Shown one piece after another: positions 21,376-33,042 of a stretch of DNA of 64,000 bases. Below the pieces are notes generated by a model. That model had not been told where the DNA came from and searched no databases. It was given only the letters and a program-made list of their open reading frames with translations. Position 1 is the stretch's first letter, and the number at the start of each line of letters is the position of its first letter. Both the position numbers and the translations under genes were made by a program. The DNA is taken from the NCBI GenBank assembly GCA_029817715.1, contig JARUPY010000397.1:7564001-7628000 (forward strand), read 5' to 3'. This DNA comes from Melastoma dodecandrum. Its lineage: Eukaryota > Streptophyta > Magnoliopsida > Myrtales > Melastomataceae.

Positions 21376-24300
21376 ATCTTGGTGGACTCGAGCAGCACAC
21401 AAAACTTCATAGATGCAGAAATCGCCAGGCAACTAGGTGGTAGCATCCAAATTGCTGAGAGTAAGAGTGTTATGGTGGCTAATGGGGAACGACTGCTCTG
21501 TAATTCAATGCTGAGGGCATTTCGCTGGTCAATGCAACGTGAAGAATATGAAGCAGACATGCTAATTATGCTTTTGAAGGGTTGTGAGGTAATACTGGGA
21601 ATGGAGTGGCTGAATTCACTGGGGAAGGTGATGTGTGATTTCCCTAGTCTCACCATGCAATACCAGAGGAACGGGAAGGCAGTAACACTCACAGCGGGGA
21701 CAGGGGAATTCAATCGAATCACTACTGGTTCGTTTACCATAACAGGAAAGGAAATGGGGTTAATGCTCATTCCTACAGCAACTGAGGAGCAAGAGCAACA
21801 GAGGATAGAGCTGTTACCTGCTGTTATTCAGCAATTGGTGGACAATTCCAAGGTGTTTTCGCAGAACCGTCTGGTTTGCCTGCCCAGAGAAGGCAAGACC
21901 ATGCCATACCTCTTGTAGAAGGGATTCAGGGGCTGAGCATCAGACCCTATAGATATTCTAGTGGACAGAAGGACATCATCGAAGGGTTAGTGCAGCAAAT
22001 GTTGCATTCAGGTAACGTTCGGCCCAGCACCAGCCCCTTTTCATCTCCGGTCGTGCTAGTTAAGAAGAAGGACAGCAGATGGCATCTCTGCATCGACTAT
22101 AGGGAGTTAAACAGCAAAACGGTGAAGGATAAATTTCCAATCCCGATAATCGAGGAGCTGTTAGATGAGCTGCACGGGGCAAGCTAGTTTTCCAAACTTG
22201 ACCTGCGCTCGGGGTATCACCAGATCGGGGTGAAAGAGGGTGACATTCACAAGACGGCCATTCGTACGCATGAGGGCCACTATGAGTTCCTAGTCATGCC
22301 CTCGGGCTGACTAATGCCCGGTCCACGTTTCAATGCCAGATGAATGATGTATCTAGACCCTATCTATGGAAGTTCGTACTTGTTTTCTTTGACGATATCC
22401 TAATTTACAGTGACACCTTGAAAACGCATGCAGGTCATCTGGCAGAGGTGCTTTTTGTGCTGCAATAGAACTCTCTCTACGCCAAGCTGAGCAAGTTTTC
22501 GTTTGCGAGAAGGAAGGTGGAGTATCTAGGCCATTTCATCAAGAAGGAGGGTGTTTCGACAGACCCCGCGCAGGTTCAAGCCGTGCAAGCTTGGCCAACA
22601 CCAAAGAATCTCAAATAGCTACGTGGTTGCCTGGGGTTGACAGGGTACTACCGACGTTTTGTCCGTGGCTATGGGATCATCAGTAAACCACTCACACAGC
22701 TCTTAAAGAAGGACTCATTCCAGTGGGGATCACCAGTGCAAGAAGCTTTTTTGTAGCTGAAGGGAGCAATGACAACGACTCCTGTGCTAGCCTTACCTGA
22801 TTTCTCGAAGGAATTCGTGGTGGAGACAGATGCGAGCTCAATAGGAATCGGGGTAGTGCTAATGCAAGGAGGCCACCCTATATCTTTTATAAGCAATGCA
22901 CTAGCACTGCGACAACTAGCCTCATCAGTCTATGAGAAGGAGTTTCTGTCCATAGTGTATGAAGTTGACAAGTGGCGCACTATTTGATGGGTCGTCGATT
23001 TACAGTCAAGACGGATCACCAAAGCCTCAAATATCTACTGGAGCAGCGCGTGCATAACGCAATGCAGATTACATGGTTGGCCAAGTTAGCCGGATTTGAT
23101 TACGTGATCAGCTACAAAACGGGAAAAGACAACATGGTTGCAGACGCTCTGTCTCACATTCCAGGAGCTGAGGTAATGTCCCTGATGCTGGGCCTGCAGC
23201 CTGGTACAATGTTGGATGAAATTGCAGCTAGTTGGCAGAACGACAAAGCTTTGCAAGAGATCATACAGGAGGTGCAGAAGAGACGGAGCACTAATTTCGA
23301 GTGGAAATATGGACAATTGTTGAGAAAAGGAAAGCTGGTGATTGGAGCAGATCCAGACATCATACGCAAACTCATCAGAATGTTCCATGCGTCGGCTGTC
23401 GGGGACCACTCCGGAGTTAATGCAACGCTGAAACAAATTTCCAGCTTTTGCTATTGGAAGGGGCTACAGAAGGATATTGAATCGTTTGTCAAGGCTTGCG
23501 ACACTTGCCAACGATGTAAATATGATCGTGCTGCTTACCCTGGATTGTTGCAGCCCCTGTCAATACTTGCAGCAGTCTGGACTGACATCAGCATGGATTT
23601 CATCGTTGGGCTGCCGAAGTCTCAAGGCTAGGAAGTCGTTATGGTCGTTGTGGACAGACTTACAAAATTCGCGCATTTCATCCCCTTGAAGTACCCTTAT
23701 ACAGCGTCGACTGTGGCTGAAGGCTTCCTCTCTAATGTCTACAAACTGCACGGGCTGCCCCAAACAATCATAAGTGACAGGGACACCATCTTTCTGTGCG
23801 AATTCTGGCAGCAACTATTCCAGCTGTAGGGCGTGGAGTTATGTTTTTCGTCAGCATATCACCCACAAACAGATGGGCAATCGGAGGTGGTAAATCGTTG
23901 TTTGGAGACATATCCACAATGTTTCTGCATTTACTGCCCAACCCTCTGGAGCAAATGGTTGGCGTTGGCGGAGTTGTAGTATAATACCACATACCACACT
24001 GCGATTCGGATGACACCGTTCCAAGCCCTGTATGAATATGAGCCGCCGGTCCACTTGCCATATATCAGAGGTACAGCTGTAATGCCATGGTTGACAGAGA
24101 GCTGTCGGATAGAGAGGAGATGGTTCGGCTTTTGCGTTTTCACATTCACCGGTCCCAAAATCTAATGAAGCAAATTGCAGACAGGAAACGATCAGAGCGG
24201 AGTTTTCAGATTGGCGACTATGTATATGTTAAGCTTCAGCACCATAAACAGAATCTGGGAGAGGGACAACACAGCCACAAGCTCAGTCCTCTATATTACG

Positions 24301-24731
24301 GCCCTTACAGGGTGATAGACAAGCTGGGAGCTATGCCGTATAGATGGGAGCTGCCCAGCGAATCCAAGATTCACTCGACCTTCCATGTTTCGCGCTTGAA
24401 GAAGTTTTTGGGTGCTGCGGATATTATTTCTCCTGAGTTACCAGCTGTTGGCGAGGTGGCCGCAGTTCCTGAATACATTCTGCAACGAAAGTTGGTGAAG
24501 CGGAAACGTCTGGCTGCTACCATGGTTTTGGTGAAGTGGAGAAATCAACCAGAGCTGCAAGCTACATGGGAATTCTTGTTTGATCTTCAGCAGAGATTTC
24601 CGCATATCACCCTTGAGGACAAGGGTGACTTTGAGAGGGAGGTATTGATACAAAGAATCGAAGTGGAGCAGGGAAGTAAGCTGTTGGACCGGGAATTGTG
24701 GGCTGGAAGCTTGGAGGTGCGGCCAACATAA
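21376..24731 (+). pseudogene. Chromovirus Pol: protease, RT, RNase H, integrase, chromodomain
   Basis: Domains in order. Protease 21379-21620: the active-site triplet reads DSS (LVDSSSTQNFI) where DSG or DTG is expected. RT 21930-22620, with LCIDYRELNSKTVKDKFPIP, the [13 protein letters not shown] block after a stop, and the catalytic FFDDILIYS near 22390. RNase H 22769-23160, with VETDASSIGIG and FTVKTDHQSLKYL. Integrase 23390-24090, with HHCC residues ending CDTCQRCK, DFIVGLPKS and the [15 protein letters not shown] block. Chromodomain about 24468-24602, with the aromatic WRNQ and ATWE signature. In-frame stops lie near 22186, 22310, 22620, 22986, 23629 and 23828, among others. The last 28 codons lie inside the 3' LTR. 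Confidence 0.9.
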
Positions 24732-25160
24732 GCGAACCATGAACGCATGGGCTCTTAGGAATGCATGGGCCCTCAGGAGGAACTAGACGGGTGGAAGTTG
24801 GGGTGGCATCGGAGAGTTTGGAGGAGGACGAAAGTGAAAAAGAAATGAAAGGATACAGGGAAAAGAGGAAATCGTGTAACAACCTAGGTAACGGCCTGGC
24901 AGGGGTGCGCGCGGGGAGGTTATAACAGATGGGGGGAGAAGAAAGAGGGGCAGAGAAAAATGAGCTGGAGGAAGGGGGGATGAGTGGTGGCGGATAAGAA
25001 GAAAAGGGAGAAGATGAAGCAGAGGATGCAGCCGCTAGCGTATGACTAGAGGAGATTTATGTTTTCTCTTGTTTGTTGTTGAGACTGGTTTTTCTGGGTT
25101 GTGTTAGTAAATGCGAGGAGTTGGCTCAGCTTCGCTGGAGTTGTTGTTATAAGCGTATCA
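24646..25160 (+). repeat. 3' LTR of chromovirus
   Basis: Begins TGATACAAAG directly after the purine-rich GAGAGGGAGG tract (about 24633-24642) that would serve as polypurine primer, and ends AAGCGTATCA. The pol frame continues into it to a stop at 24731. Confidence 0.93.
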
Positions 25161-26521
25161 GGTACCCTTACCCATGGGATAATTTGTGGATTGTTTCTTA
25201 AAGGGGTCCCTGAAAACAATAGGGCGAGGGTTGACCTTAAGGGCTTCCTCAGCTTGTTTTTGGCCTTCTCCACGACTTCCATGGAATCCTCATACTCGAC
25301 TTCGACCAAACCCTCCAAGGGCGAAGCCTCACTTGCAGCGGTCGACGGAGGAAATTCTGGCTTTCCTAAGAGAGAAGGATAAATGTTTGAAGTGGTAGCT
25401 GAGGGTGGCTCCAAAGTGATGTTGCTTCGGCGGAAATGGCAGCTTCTATTTGAGGAGCCGCCTCAATAGTTAGTGGTTCGCCCGGAGCCCTCACTTGGGA
25501 AGTAGCTTGAGAGTTGGCACCTATCGCCAAAGAAGATAGTTAAGCGAAGCGAAGTACGCATATATATGAAAGAAGGGTTAATACCTTGAGAGGAAGATGA
25601 CTCTAAAGAATCATTAAGGAAAGCATGCTTAGGGGTAGAGGCGGACTGCTGATCACTTTCCCTAACCCGGCGCATACGCTTCTTCCCGCCTATAATACAC
25701 AACATTATAACTGAGCGACGACTGAAAGGAAAAGCTGAAGTGGGTACCTCCAGATTGCCATGGGTCACCCACTCGCTTCTTGGTGGCTCTTCCCTTGAGA
25801 CAGGTAAAAAGATCAAAACCAGCCAAGTTGGATTGGTTCTCTTAATAGATGCTCAAATTCTTCATCCAGTCCCAAGATTCACCCCGACACTTTGAAAGTA
25901 ATGGACGCCTCAGAGAAGAGTTATTCAATATGCATCTTCGGAGGAGCAAGTGTGGAGTGGGGTTTAATCCCTCGATCAAAGGAAACTGACATTCTGCTCG
26001 ATAAGGGATTGTTCATTGACTGATGGAAAGGCATAACAAGCGACTAAACAAAACTGAGTTGCCCGGCGTACATATGGGGATTAAAAACTTCAAAAGTATA
26101 TCCATTGGGATCCACCGCTACTAGATCCTTACAGGTCATTGTTGAAATGCAAGGGGCGCTTCTAGCCTCCCTGGAGAAGTTGAGAAGGTGAAGAGCGAGG
26201 TAAGGCCTCCAGTCTGAAATGTGACTATGGCTATCGGGATTGTCACTGCATATCAAAGTTGAAAAGCACCCATATGTACTGAATGGCGATCAAAACTTTG
26301 ATGTGCTCCTCTTCAACATATACAGCAGGCGGCCGCTCAAACCAGGATAACTTCAGGAAATACAGCAAAATCCATAAATATAAAATCCACAGTCCATCGG
26401 CCGTGATGGAAATGTCTTTGGATTTGTGGTCGCTAGGTACAACGACGTATACAACAACAAAGAAGCACGAGTCCAAATGCCACAACATAATCAGCTTAAA
26501 CTAAGAAGGCACTCAGACCAG
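25161..26521 (-). pseudogene. Antisense accessory ORF relic of the first Tat-like element (plant-mobile-domain type)
   Basis: Minus-strand fragments that parallel the antisense gene at 34615-36662 of the second element. 26256-26044 contains DLVAVDPNGYTFEVFNPHMYAGQLSFV-like text, matching a DLVCVSEGGFCFEVYNPQ segment there (about 35480-35600), and 25414-25180 contains a RKPLRSTLALLFSGTPL stretch at the corresponding downstream position. The frame is broken throughout. It is separated from its pol by the nested chromovirus and is cut off at 26521 by the LTR of the second Tat-like element. Assignment to the plant mobile domain family rests on the better-preserved second copy. Confidence 0.6.
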
Positions 26522-27504
26522 TGTTGACATGATAAGTTATCTTGGGCCTATTCTCTGACGGGGTAAAGCCCACGAGAGGAATACAAGGGATGAGAAAAGG
26601 TGTGGTGCTCATGCCAAGTCTACAGCCCACGTCTGCGCAGTTCACATGTCTTAAGAGGACGGTTTGTTGACTCCGAGATCCACGGAAGGTAGTTTAGATT
26701 GGGAGGATCTTCGGAGAACGTGACAGACATCCTGGACTCATAAGATAGAATATAAAGGGAAGGAGATCTTCTCAAAGAAAGACACGATCAATCAGCTAAA
26801 CAGATGCCTTGCATTGCCCGTCACCCGGTAGTTATTAGGATCCCCCGACCTGGGCGAAACTCGTGAGGTTTCATTGGTCATCACCTCCACCACCAGAGTG
26901 AGCAACCGTAGCTCGGGTAGCCAATCTCCGTCAGTATTCCACCGCCAGGACGAGCCACCGTAGTCCTTGCAAGCAATTTCGCCTTCGTTTCCGCCACCAG
27001 GGTGAGCAACCATAGCCTTGGTATCAACATCCGCTACCACTTTCGGCCACACTCTGTCCTCCAATCCCCAGCAAACAGATTTCACCACCCAGGATCGCAA
27101 GTCTACAGCCCCCCGTCATCAAGTCTACGACGTCCTGTCCAAATTCACAAGTCCATAGAGCCCCGTCATCAAGTCCACGACGTCACCATCGTTCAATTTC
27201 GCAAGCCCACGGTGTCCAGCAGCAAGTGTACGACGCTACTACCGTCCAGATACACCAGCCTGTAGAGCCCAGCTGCAAGTCTACGACTCTACCGCCCAAA
27301 TTCGCAAGTCTGCAGCGCCCAACAGCGAGTCTACAACGTCGTGCCATCGCCCTTTATTTTTCATGGCTGTAAGCATTTTATTCTTATTGTAAGACTTCAT
27401 TCATTTACCTCAATCTATTTCTTTTACTTACTGGCGACCACATCTAAAGACCCTGTGAGTATTATTGCCAAATATTTCCGACGTCATCCATTTCGACGCG
27501 AACA
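26522..27504 (+). repeat. 5' LTR of second Tat-like element
   Basis: TGTTGACATGATAAG... to ...GACGCGAACA. A TATAAAG box is at 26751-26757. The part 27085-27345 holds about five loose repeats of 50 bp around CAAGTCTACGACGTC. Positions 26890-27010 hold two to three diverged copies of the unit that is expanded in the solo LTR at 5450-5975. Confidence 0.92.
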
Positions 27505-27510
27505 CGTTTT

Positions 27511-27531
27511 TGGCGACCACACTGGGAGCAC
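27511..27531 (+). other. Primer-binding site, probably tRNA-Arg type
   Basis: TGGCGACCACACTGGGAGC after a CGTTTT spacer. Tat/Ogre elements commonly use tRNA-Arg primers beginning TGGCGAC; the exact tRNA is inferred. Confidence 0.7.
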
Positions 27532-27552
27532 GAGAAAGTTTAAAGTCCTCAA

Positions 27553-29513
27553 ATGGCAAAGAGTACCAGGAGTGGAGCTAATCGCGACCCTCCACCTCCA
27601 TTAGATGGAGACGGTCAGTTTATAGCAGGAGACGTAAATGTCGAGACCGCGGCTTTAGAAACCCAAGAAACAGCAAATCAACCTGATTACGGGGTACATA
27701 CCCCTTCTGAGTTCATATCCAAGCTTGAGTTCCATAAAGAGTTCAATGATATGAGGAACCTGGTAGACAGACATATCACTGGATTACAAGATAATATAAC
27801 TCAGATTCTAGAGCAACTCAGCGCTTTAAATAGGCCAAATGCCACCGCAAAGCCAAACGCCCCAGTAGACAGGGAGAATTCTTTTGTGGGAGATGCTCGA
27901 TGAGGAGAGAGGCGCAATGTGTCGTTCCAAGAGGATGAGCCCTGGAGCGGTGCTAATCAGCGCGCTACAGAGGCTTGCAATAGGGATAGGATGTCCCCTT
28001 CGAGGCCTACTTCCTCTCGATCTCCCACATCTTGGAGGTCAAACGCTGTGTATGCAGTGAACCCGGTAGACGATGATGGTGAAGCGCAGGTGAAACAAAT
28101 AGGTATGCAAGTTGCGTACCCCCTCGCTGACCTGGTAAAGAACCAGCAGAGGAGATACCGTCAAGGGAAGCTCCGTTTATGGGAGGCCTACCTCGGGCAG
28201 AAAGCTTCTACACGAATGCTTCGGTAAACCCGCAGCCATCCCGAGTCGTTGGGAGAATGCCTCATCCCCCAGAGAAGTGGAACCAAGACCACGCGCGAGA
28301 GCAGTTTGTTAGTTTTCCCCAGCAAAATTTGAGGGAGGCAGTTGCTCAAGTCTTGGAACAAATGGTGCCTGGAACTATCAGGCAGGACGGTTCTTTTTCT
28401 ACAGGAGTCCATACCCTGCCTAAGGGATATCGGGTACCCGACTTCACCCAGTTTTCAGGGGAAGATGAGATGACGCCTATAGAGCATATAGCCCGGTTCA
28501 CCCATTAAGTCGGAGATGCTGTAGCCAATGACTTTTGGAAGCTAAAGTTATTCCCGAACTCACTCACAGGAGATGCCTTCATATGGAATGCGAGTTTGCC
28601 TCCCGAGTCAGTAACATCATAGGCGGAAATGCAGTCTATCTTCATGAAAGCATTTGCTCAACTAGACACACCTATGTCAATCTTCGAGGTAATGCGGTTG
28701 AAACAGGCCCGCCGGGGAACACCCAGGATAGTTCCTTATGCGTTTGCGAAACCCGTTGCTTCGTTGTAGACCTGCAATTCCAGAAAGGGACCACTTGATG
28801 ATCGCGTTAAACACGTTGTCAATGCCTTTCAAGAAAAAGCTACAAGGGGAAAGGTTCAACGATCTTTATGACTTTGCTAGGAGGGCAACTGAATACCATC
28901 AGTTTTTAATGGAAAAGGCCCAGTCTAAGCACGCATATCAGTTGGAAACCTTCGAAGTAGACATGGCTGAGTTTGTGAAAGGCGAAGTAACGATTTGTGA
29001 GCCAATAACAAGGAAAAATTCAAAAGCAAAAGCATCTCAGAAATCTGGCGTAGAAAGGAAGTATTCTTTCGACGTAAACAAGGCAGATGGAATTTTTGAC
29101 TGGCTTTTCCAACGAAAACGGATTAAGCAAAAATCGGGTCATAGGGTCCCTCAGACGGAAAGAGAGAAAACTAGGAATTATTGCAAGTGGCATGGTTCGT
29201 TCACACTACGACCAGGGATTGTTTATCGTTTAGGAACATAATTCAAGACCTCCTAGAGTCAAATGAGTTATGCTTCCCTAAAGTAGACGAAGTCACTATG
29301 GTCGACGACAAGCCTTTTGACGATGAAATCGCCATTCATATGTTTGATGTTTCTGATGTCGACATAAATATAATTGAGACTAATACTGATTTTTCCCTAC
29401 AGGACATAAAGATCCACGGGGAGAAAATGATATCGAATGCCCTTTTCCGCCGTTTAGCCGATAAAGGTGTAGTCACATGCCTAGTCAGGGAAGTGGCGTC
29501 TAACCTCTGCTAA
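27553..29513 (+). pseudogene. Tat-like Gag, broken
   Basis: ATG 27553 opens 22 bases after the primer site. The first segment ends at a TGA (27901-27903) with the frame continuing beyond it, and frameshifts follow near 28190, 28720 and 29200. The gag core is at 28420-28680 (YRVPDFTQFSGEDEMTPIEH, then NDFWKLKLFPNSLTGDAFIW). A second helical part is at 28801-29000 (MPFKKKLQGERFNDLYDFA). An unusual zinc finger of the CKWHGSFTH...DC form spans the frameshift at 29183-29225. This finger type is characteristic of Tat gag proteins. It is followed by a short acidic linker to 29513. Confidence 0.8.
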
Positions 29514-30446
29514 TGGCATATGGGCGACACGCATACCACTGATAGGTGCAACACTTTCAGAAAGTAACGGCAAAACAATCAGGGGGATGTCTGGTATGAT
29601 TTGACCCCGCTTGAGGAGGTGGCAATGGAGATAGTTTCCCCTAGTTTGCGAAGTGCCTCAAATAACTTGCAGAGGGGGTTCAGGAGCCCTCATGGGGAGG
29701 CCAGCTATCCGAGGAGGAAGGGGATGGGGGCAGAGCACCTGAACAACAGCACCGCGCACCGCGCTTTGGAGCACCCCAAACGACATCTGAAATTTAATGA
29801 CCCATCCGTCCAACAAGTGACAAAGTTACGACAGGAGAAAACCGGTTACACTGGCGAGACGGGCCCCGGAGCTGCAGAAGGGGACATCCCTCACAGAACT
29901 CAGAAGGTTGAAATATCACAGGAGAAGGGGGTCAAGCCAAGGTATGGAACGTCTAAGGTAGACATCCAGGCACTTTGAACGGGACTACCAATAGCCCAGT
30001 TCCTAGATGAGAGGATGCTTTGTCAGAAATGCAAGCTAATAGCTCATAACAGGATCCTGATTACTCAACTCTGCGCCCCGTGCTGTGTCAACTATTTCCT
30101 CAAGCTTGTAGACCTGTCGTCAAATGGGGAGATCGTGATCAAACCCTCTCACTCTGCAACTATAGGTACTTGTGAAACTAATAATTATCCAAAAACGCAA
30201 CAGATACCAATGCGGACAGTAGTGGGATACGATCCGTTCGCTGGAGACTTTGTCGAGGTATGTCAATCTTTCCCTGGTTCTAAGAAATCAAGGGTAATCA
30301 AAGCGGTTACCCCCTCAAAACTTTGGCAGAGAGCTATTAGCAAAACGTTTTTGCCACCAAGGGCTTGAAAGAGAAGGGTTAGACGTCTAAGTCACGTTGC
30401 TAAAAGGCCCAGACCTACCCCCTCAGGGGCCGCCTTACCTGCCAAA
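29514..30446 (+). pseudogene. Degenerate gag-protease linker of the Tat-like element
   Basis: Two short open stretches (29601-29978 and 30015-30368) in a region normally occupied by the low-complexity part of the Tat polyprotein ahead of the protease. I recognise no domain. The frame is interrupted by several stops. Confidence 0.45.
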
Positions 30447-31070
30447 GTGTATATGAAGGAATCGAACGCTAAGGCAGAGCATATCGAGTCTACGGACCAT
30501 TCAGAAGGCCCTGGCTTTGATTACACCCCTCTTCGGAGTGAAATCCCAAGTGATGCTGATGGCGAAAGGAGGCCAATTGTGAGCTGTAACGCTATCACCT
30601 TGCCTGTAGACTACGCCAATAATCGGAAAGTGGAAACCGTAAAAGGTAAGGTACCTCTTCCTTGTTCACTAGTTTATCCGATAGGTTTTCCACTTTATTG
30701 GTTGAAGAAACCATCTCACAGCATGAAGCAACAGATGCATTCTTTGTACATCACCGCTATCTTTGATGGTACCGTGGTGAGTCGGGACCTTGTAGACAAT
30801 GGAGCAACGATAAACATGCTTCCATTATCCAGGTTCAGAATGCTTGGATACAAACCTGACGACTTGGTTAAAACCAATGTTACCGTGAGTGGTTTTAATT
30901 GTAGGAAATCTGAATGTTTAGGGGTCTTCTCTGTGCACCTAGAGGTGGGTCGCCAAGGAAAGGAAACTGGTTTCTTCGAAATAGACATAATTCCTACTTT
31001 TAATGCTTTGTTGGGCCGCGATTGGCTCCATAAGGCGGCAGCCATCCCATCTACATTGCATAGAGAATAG
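30447..31070 (+). pseudogene. Retroviral-type aspartic protease of the Tat-like element
   Basis: Pepsin-like protease that would process the Gag-Pol polyprotein. The active-site loop is VDNGATINMLPLS (about 30793-30831) with the triplet DNG in place of DTG or DSG, a variant also found in Tat-group elements. The flap and strand region follows, and the C-terminal motif is NALLGRDWLHKA (about 31000-31036). The domain is unbroken for roughly 200 codons, although the protein around it is fragmented. The frame's conventional start is unclear because it should be part of a polyprotein. Confidence 0.8.
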
Positions 31071-31647
31071 ATGTTATGGCTTGATTCTGTAGTTGAGATT
31101 ATTAAGGCTGATGGATACTCTTGTTGTGACAAAGGTATCTTGCATGTAGAAATGAGCAAGACTGTCAAGGATCTTACGCTGGAGCAACGATATAAGCTGG
31201 GCGACCCTACTGTAGGTCCTCCTGGTCAACCATCTGGAAAATTTGATTATATTGTGGATTACGGGACATCACACCCTAAGCCGGAGACGGACCTTGTCGC
31301 CCCATCAGGATGGGGAGATGAGCTCACTGCAAAGGACATAGAAGAAGTCCTGCAAGAGGTCAATTCGAGTGAAAACCCCGTAAGGAGAGATGCGAACGAC
31401 CAAAAAGATAACGAACGCGGTAAAGGAGAAGTTCTGAAGAGCCAGCTGAACGTTGTCACGGAGTTGGAGCCCGATAAACTCCTAAAGGAAGGGACTTATG
31501 GACCAGAGTGAAAAAAGAAATGAAGCGGTCACTGATGTCCTTCGATAACTCCAAGTCGACCAGGGTAATCATTGTCGTAGACAACCTATCTCTTGGCTCT
31601 CAATAAATTCAGAAGCGCTTAGAGCGCCCGATGCTTGTAATAAGCCC
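31071..31647 (+). pseudogene. Protease-RT linker of the Tat-like element
   Basis: Continues in a shifted frame after a stop at 31070. 31071-31511 is acidic and hydrophilic with no domain seen; 31512-31647 contains stops. Confidence 0.5.
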
Positions 31648-33042
31648 GTGTCTACCGATTTAGGTGGAACCAAGGGCCGCGAGTCCTTGATGACGCCGTG
31701 TGATCCATTAATTAGTGTCAATTTGGGAAGCGAGACTTCTCCTAGGTTTCATTTCATCAGTTCTTCAGTTAATAAAGAACTTTTTGATGCGATTAGAGGA
31801 GTACTTGAAGAATTTAAGGACTGCTTCGCCTGGGATTATACTGAGATGCCAGGGTTAGATCGTAGAGTAGCGGAACACACTCTTCCTATCAAGAAAGATT
31901 TTAAGCCCGTGCAACAAGCGCCAAGGCGCATGACTAGGGAAGTAACACAGTTAGTCTTTGAGGAAGTTAAGAAGCTTTTTCGAGCAGGGTATATAAGGAC
32001 GTCGCGTTATATGGAGTGGATTTCTAGTATCGTACCCGTATTGACAAAGAGCAGAAAAATCAGAGTCTGTATAGACTTTAGAGATTTGAACCGCGCTACT
32101 CCAAAAGATGAGTATCCCATGCCGGTTGCAGATGATCTTATAGACAAGACAACAGGGCATCAGGTTATGTCATTCATAGACGGTGTCTTTGGTTATAACT
32201 AGATCTTTATCGTAGATGAGGATATACATAAAACAATATTCAGATGCCCCTTAGGAATTTTCGAATGGGTAGAAATGCCATTTGGACTAAAGAATGCTGG
32301 TGCTACGTATCTGCGAGCAATAAATGCTATATTTGACGCTTCTCTTGGCAAGACAGTGGAAGTCTACATCGACGATATAATCGTTAAGTCGACATAGGAA
32401 GAACTTCTTGTCAACCATCTCAGAAATGCTTTTATGAAAATGAGAAAACATCAACTTAAACTAAACCCACACAAAGTAAACGCCATTCAAAATTTAGCAA
32501 CACCAAGAAGTAAAAGGGAATTACAAGCTTTCCTTGGAAGGGTGAATTACCTACGTAGATTTATCGAAAATGTCGCAGGGAAGACTGAGGCGTTTGCCAA
32601 CCTATTAAGAGGAAAAAATGATTACAAGTGGACAGAGAAACACGAAGAAGCGTTCGACGCCGTGAAAAAATATTTAACACACCCACCAATCCTGATACCC
32701 CCGCAGTGCGGGAAACCTTTCATTCTCTATGTGGCTGCCACTGAAACAACTATAGGGGCTACGTTGGCACAAATGGATGAGAGTGAACGTGAAAGGGCCA
32801 TTTATTACTTATCGAGGCAATTGACACCAATCGAAGTTAGGTATGCTTCAAAGGAAAAGTTATGTCTATCGGTATTTTATGCCGTCATGAAACTTAGACA
32901 TTACATCGGGAACAACAAAGTCCACGTCGTATCCAAGTCGCCCATTATCAAATATTTCTTTGAGAGCCCATTATTAGGTGGACGGATTAGCAAATGGAGC
33001 TTGATTTTGTCTCCATACGATCTGAGGTATAAGTCTCAATAG
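31648..33042 (+). pseudogene. Reverse transcriptase and first RNase H of the Tat-like element
   Basis: RT: LPIKKDFKPVQQAPRRM, RVCIDFRDLNRATPKDEYPMP, a stop at 32200-32202 in the following block, EMPFGLKNAGATY, the catalytic YIDDIIVKS (about 32365-32391), then a stop at 32395-32397. Next, LKLNPHK is followed directly by VNAIQNLATPRSK; the roughly 25 residues usually between them, with the QFLGF motif, are absent. RNase H: PFILYVAATETTIGATLAQM, IYYLSRQLTPIEVRYASKEK and LRHYI, to a stop at 33040-33042. Fixed lesions make it inactive. Confidence 0.88.

Larger units (their letters stand above)
19768..25160 (+). mobile_element. Nested chromovirus (Ty3/gypsy with chromodomain)
   Basis: A 5393-bp element with two 515-bp LTRs starting TGATAC and ending GTATCA, flanked by GGGAC (19763-19767) and GGTAC (25161-25165), a 4/5 target duplication. 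The order primer site, gag, protease, RT, RNase H, integrase, chromodomain is that of plant chromoviruses. It is inserted in the post-pol region of the older Tat-like relic. Pol is broken by multiple stops. Confidence 0.93.
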
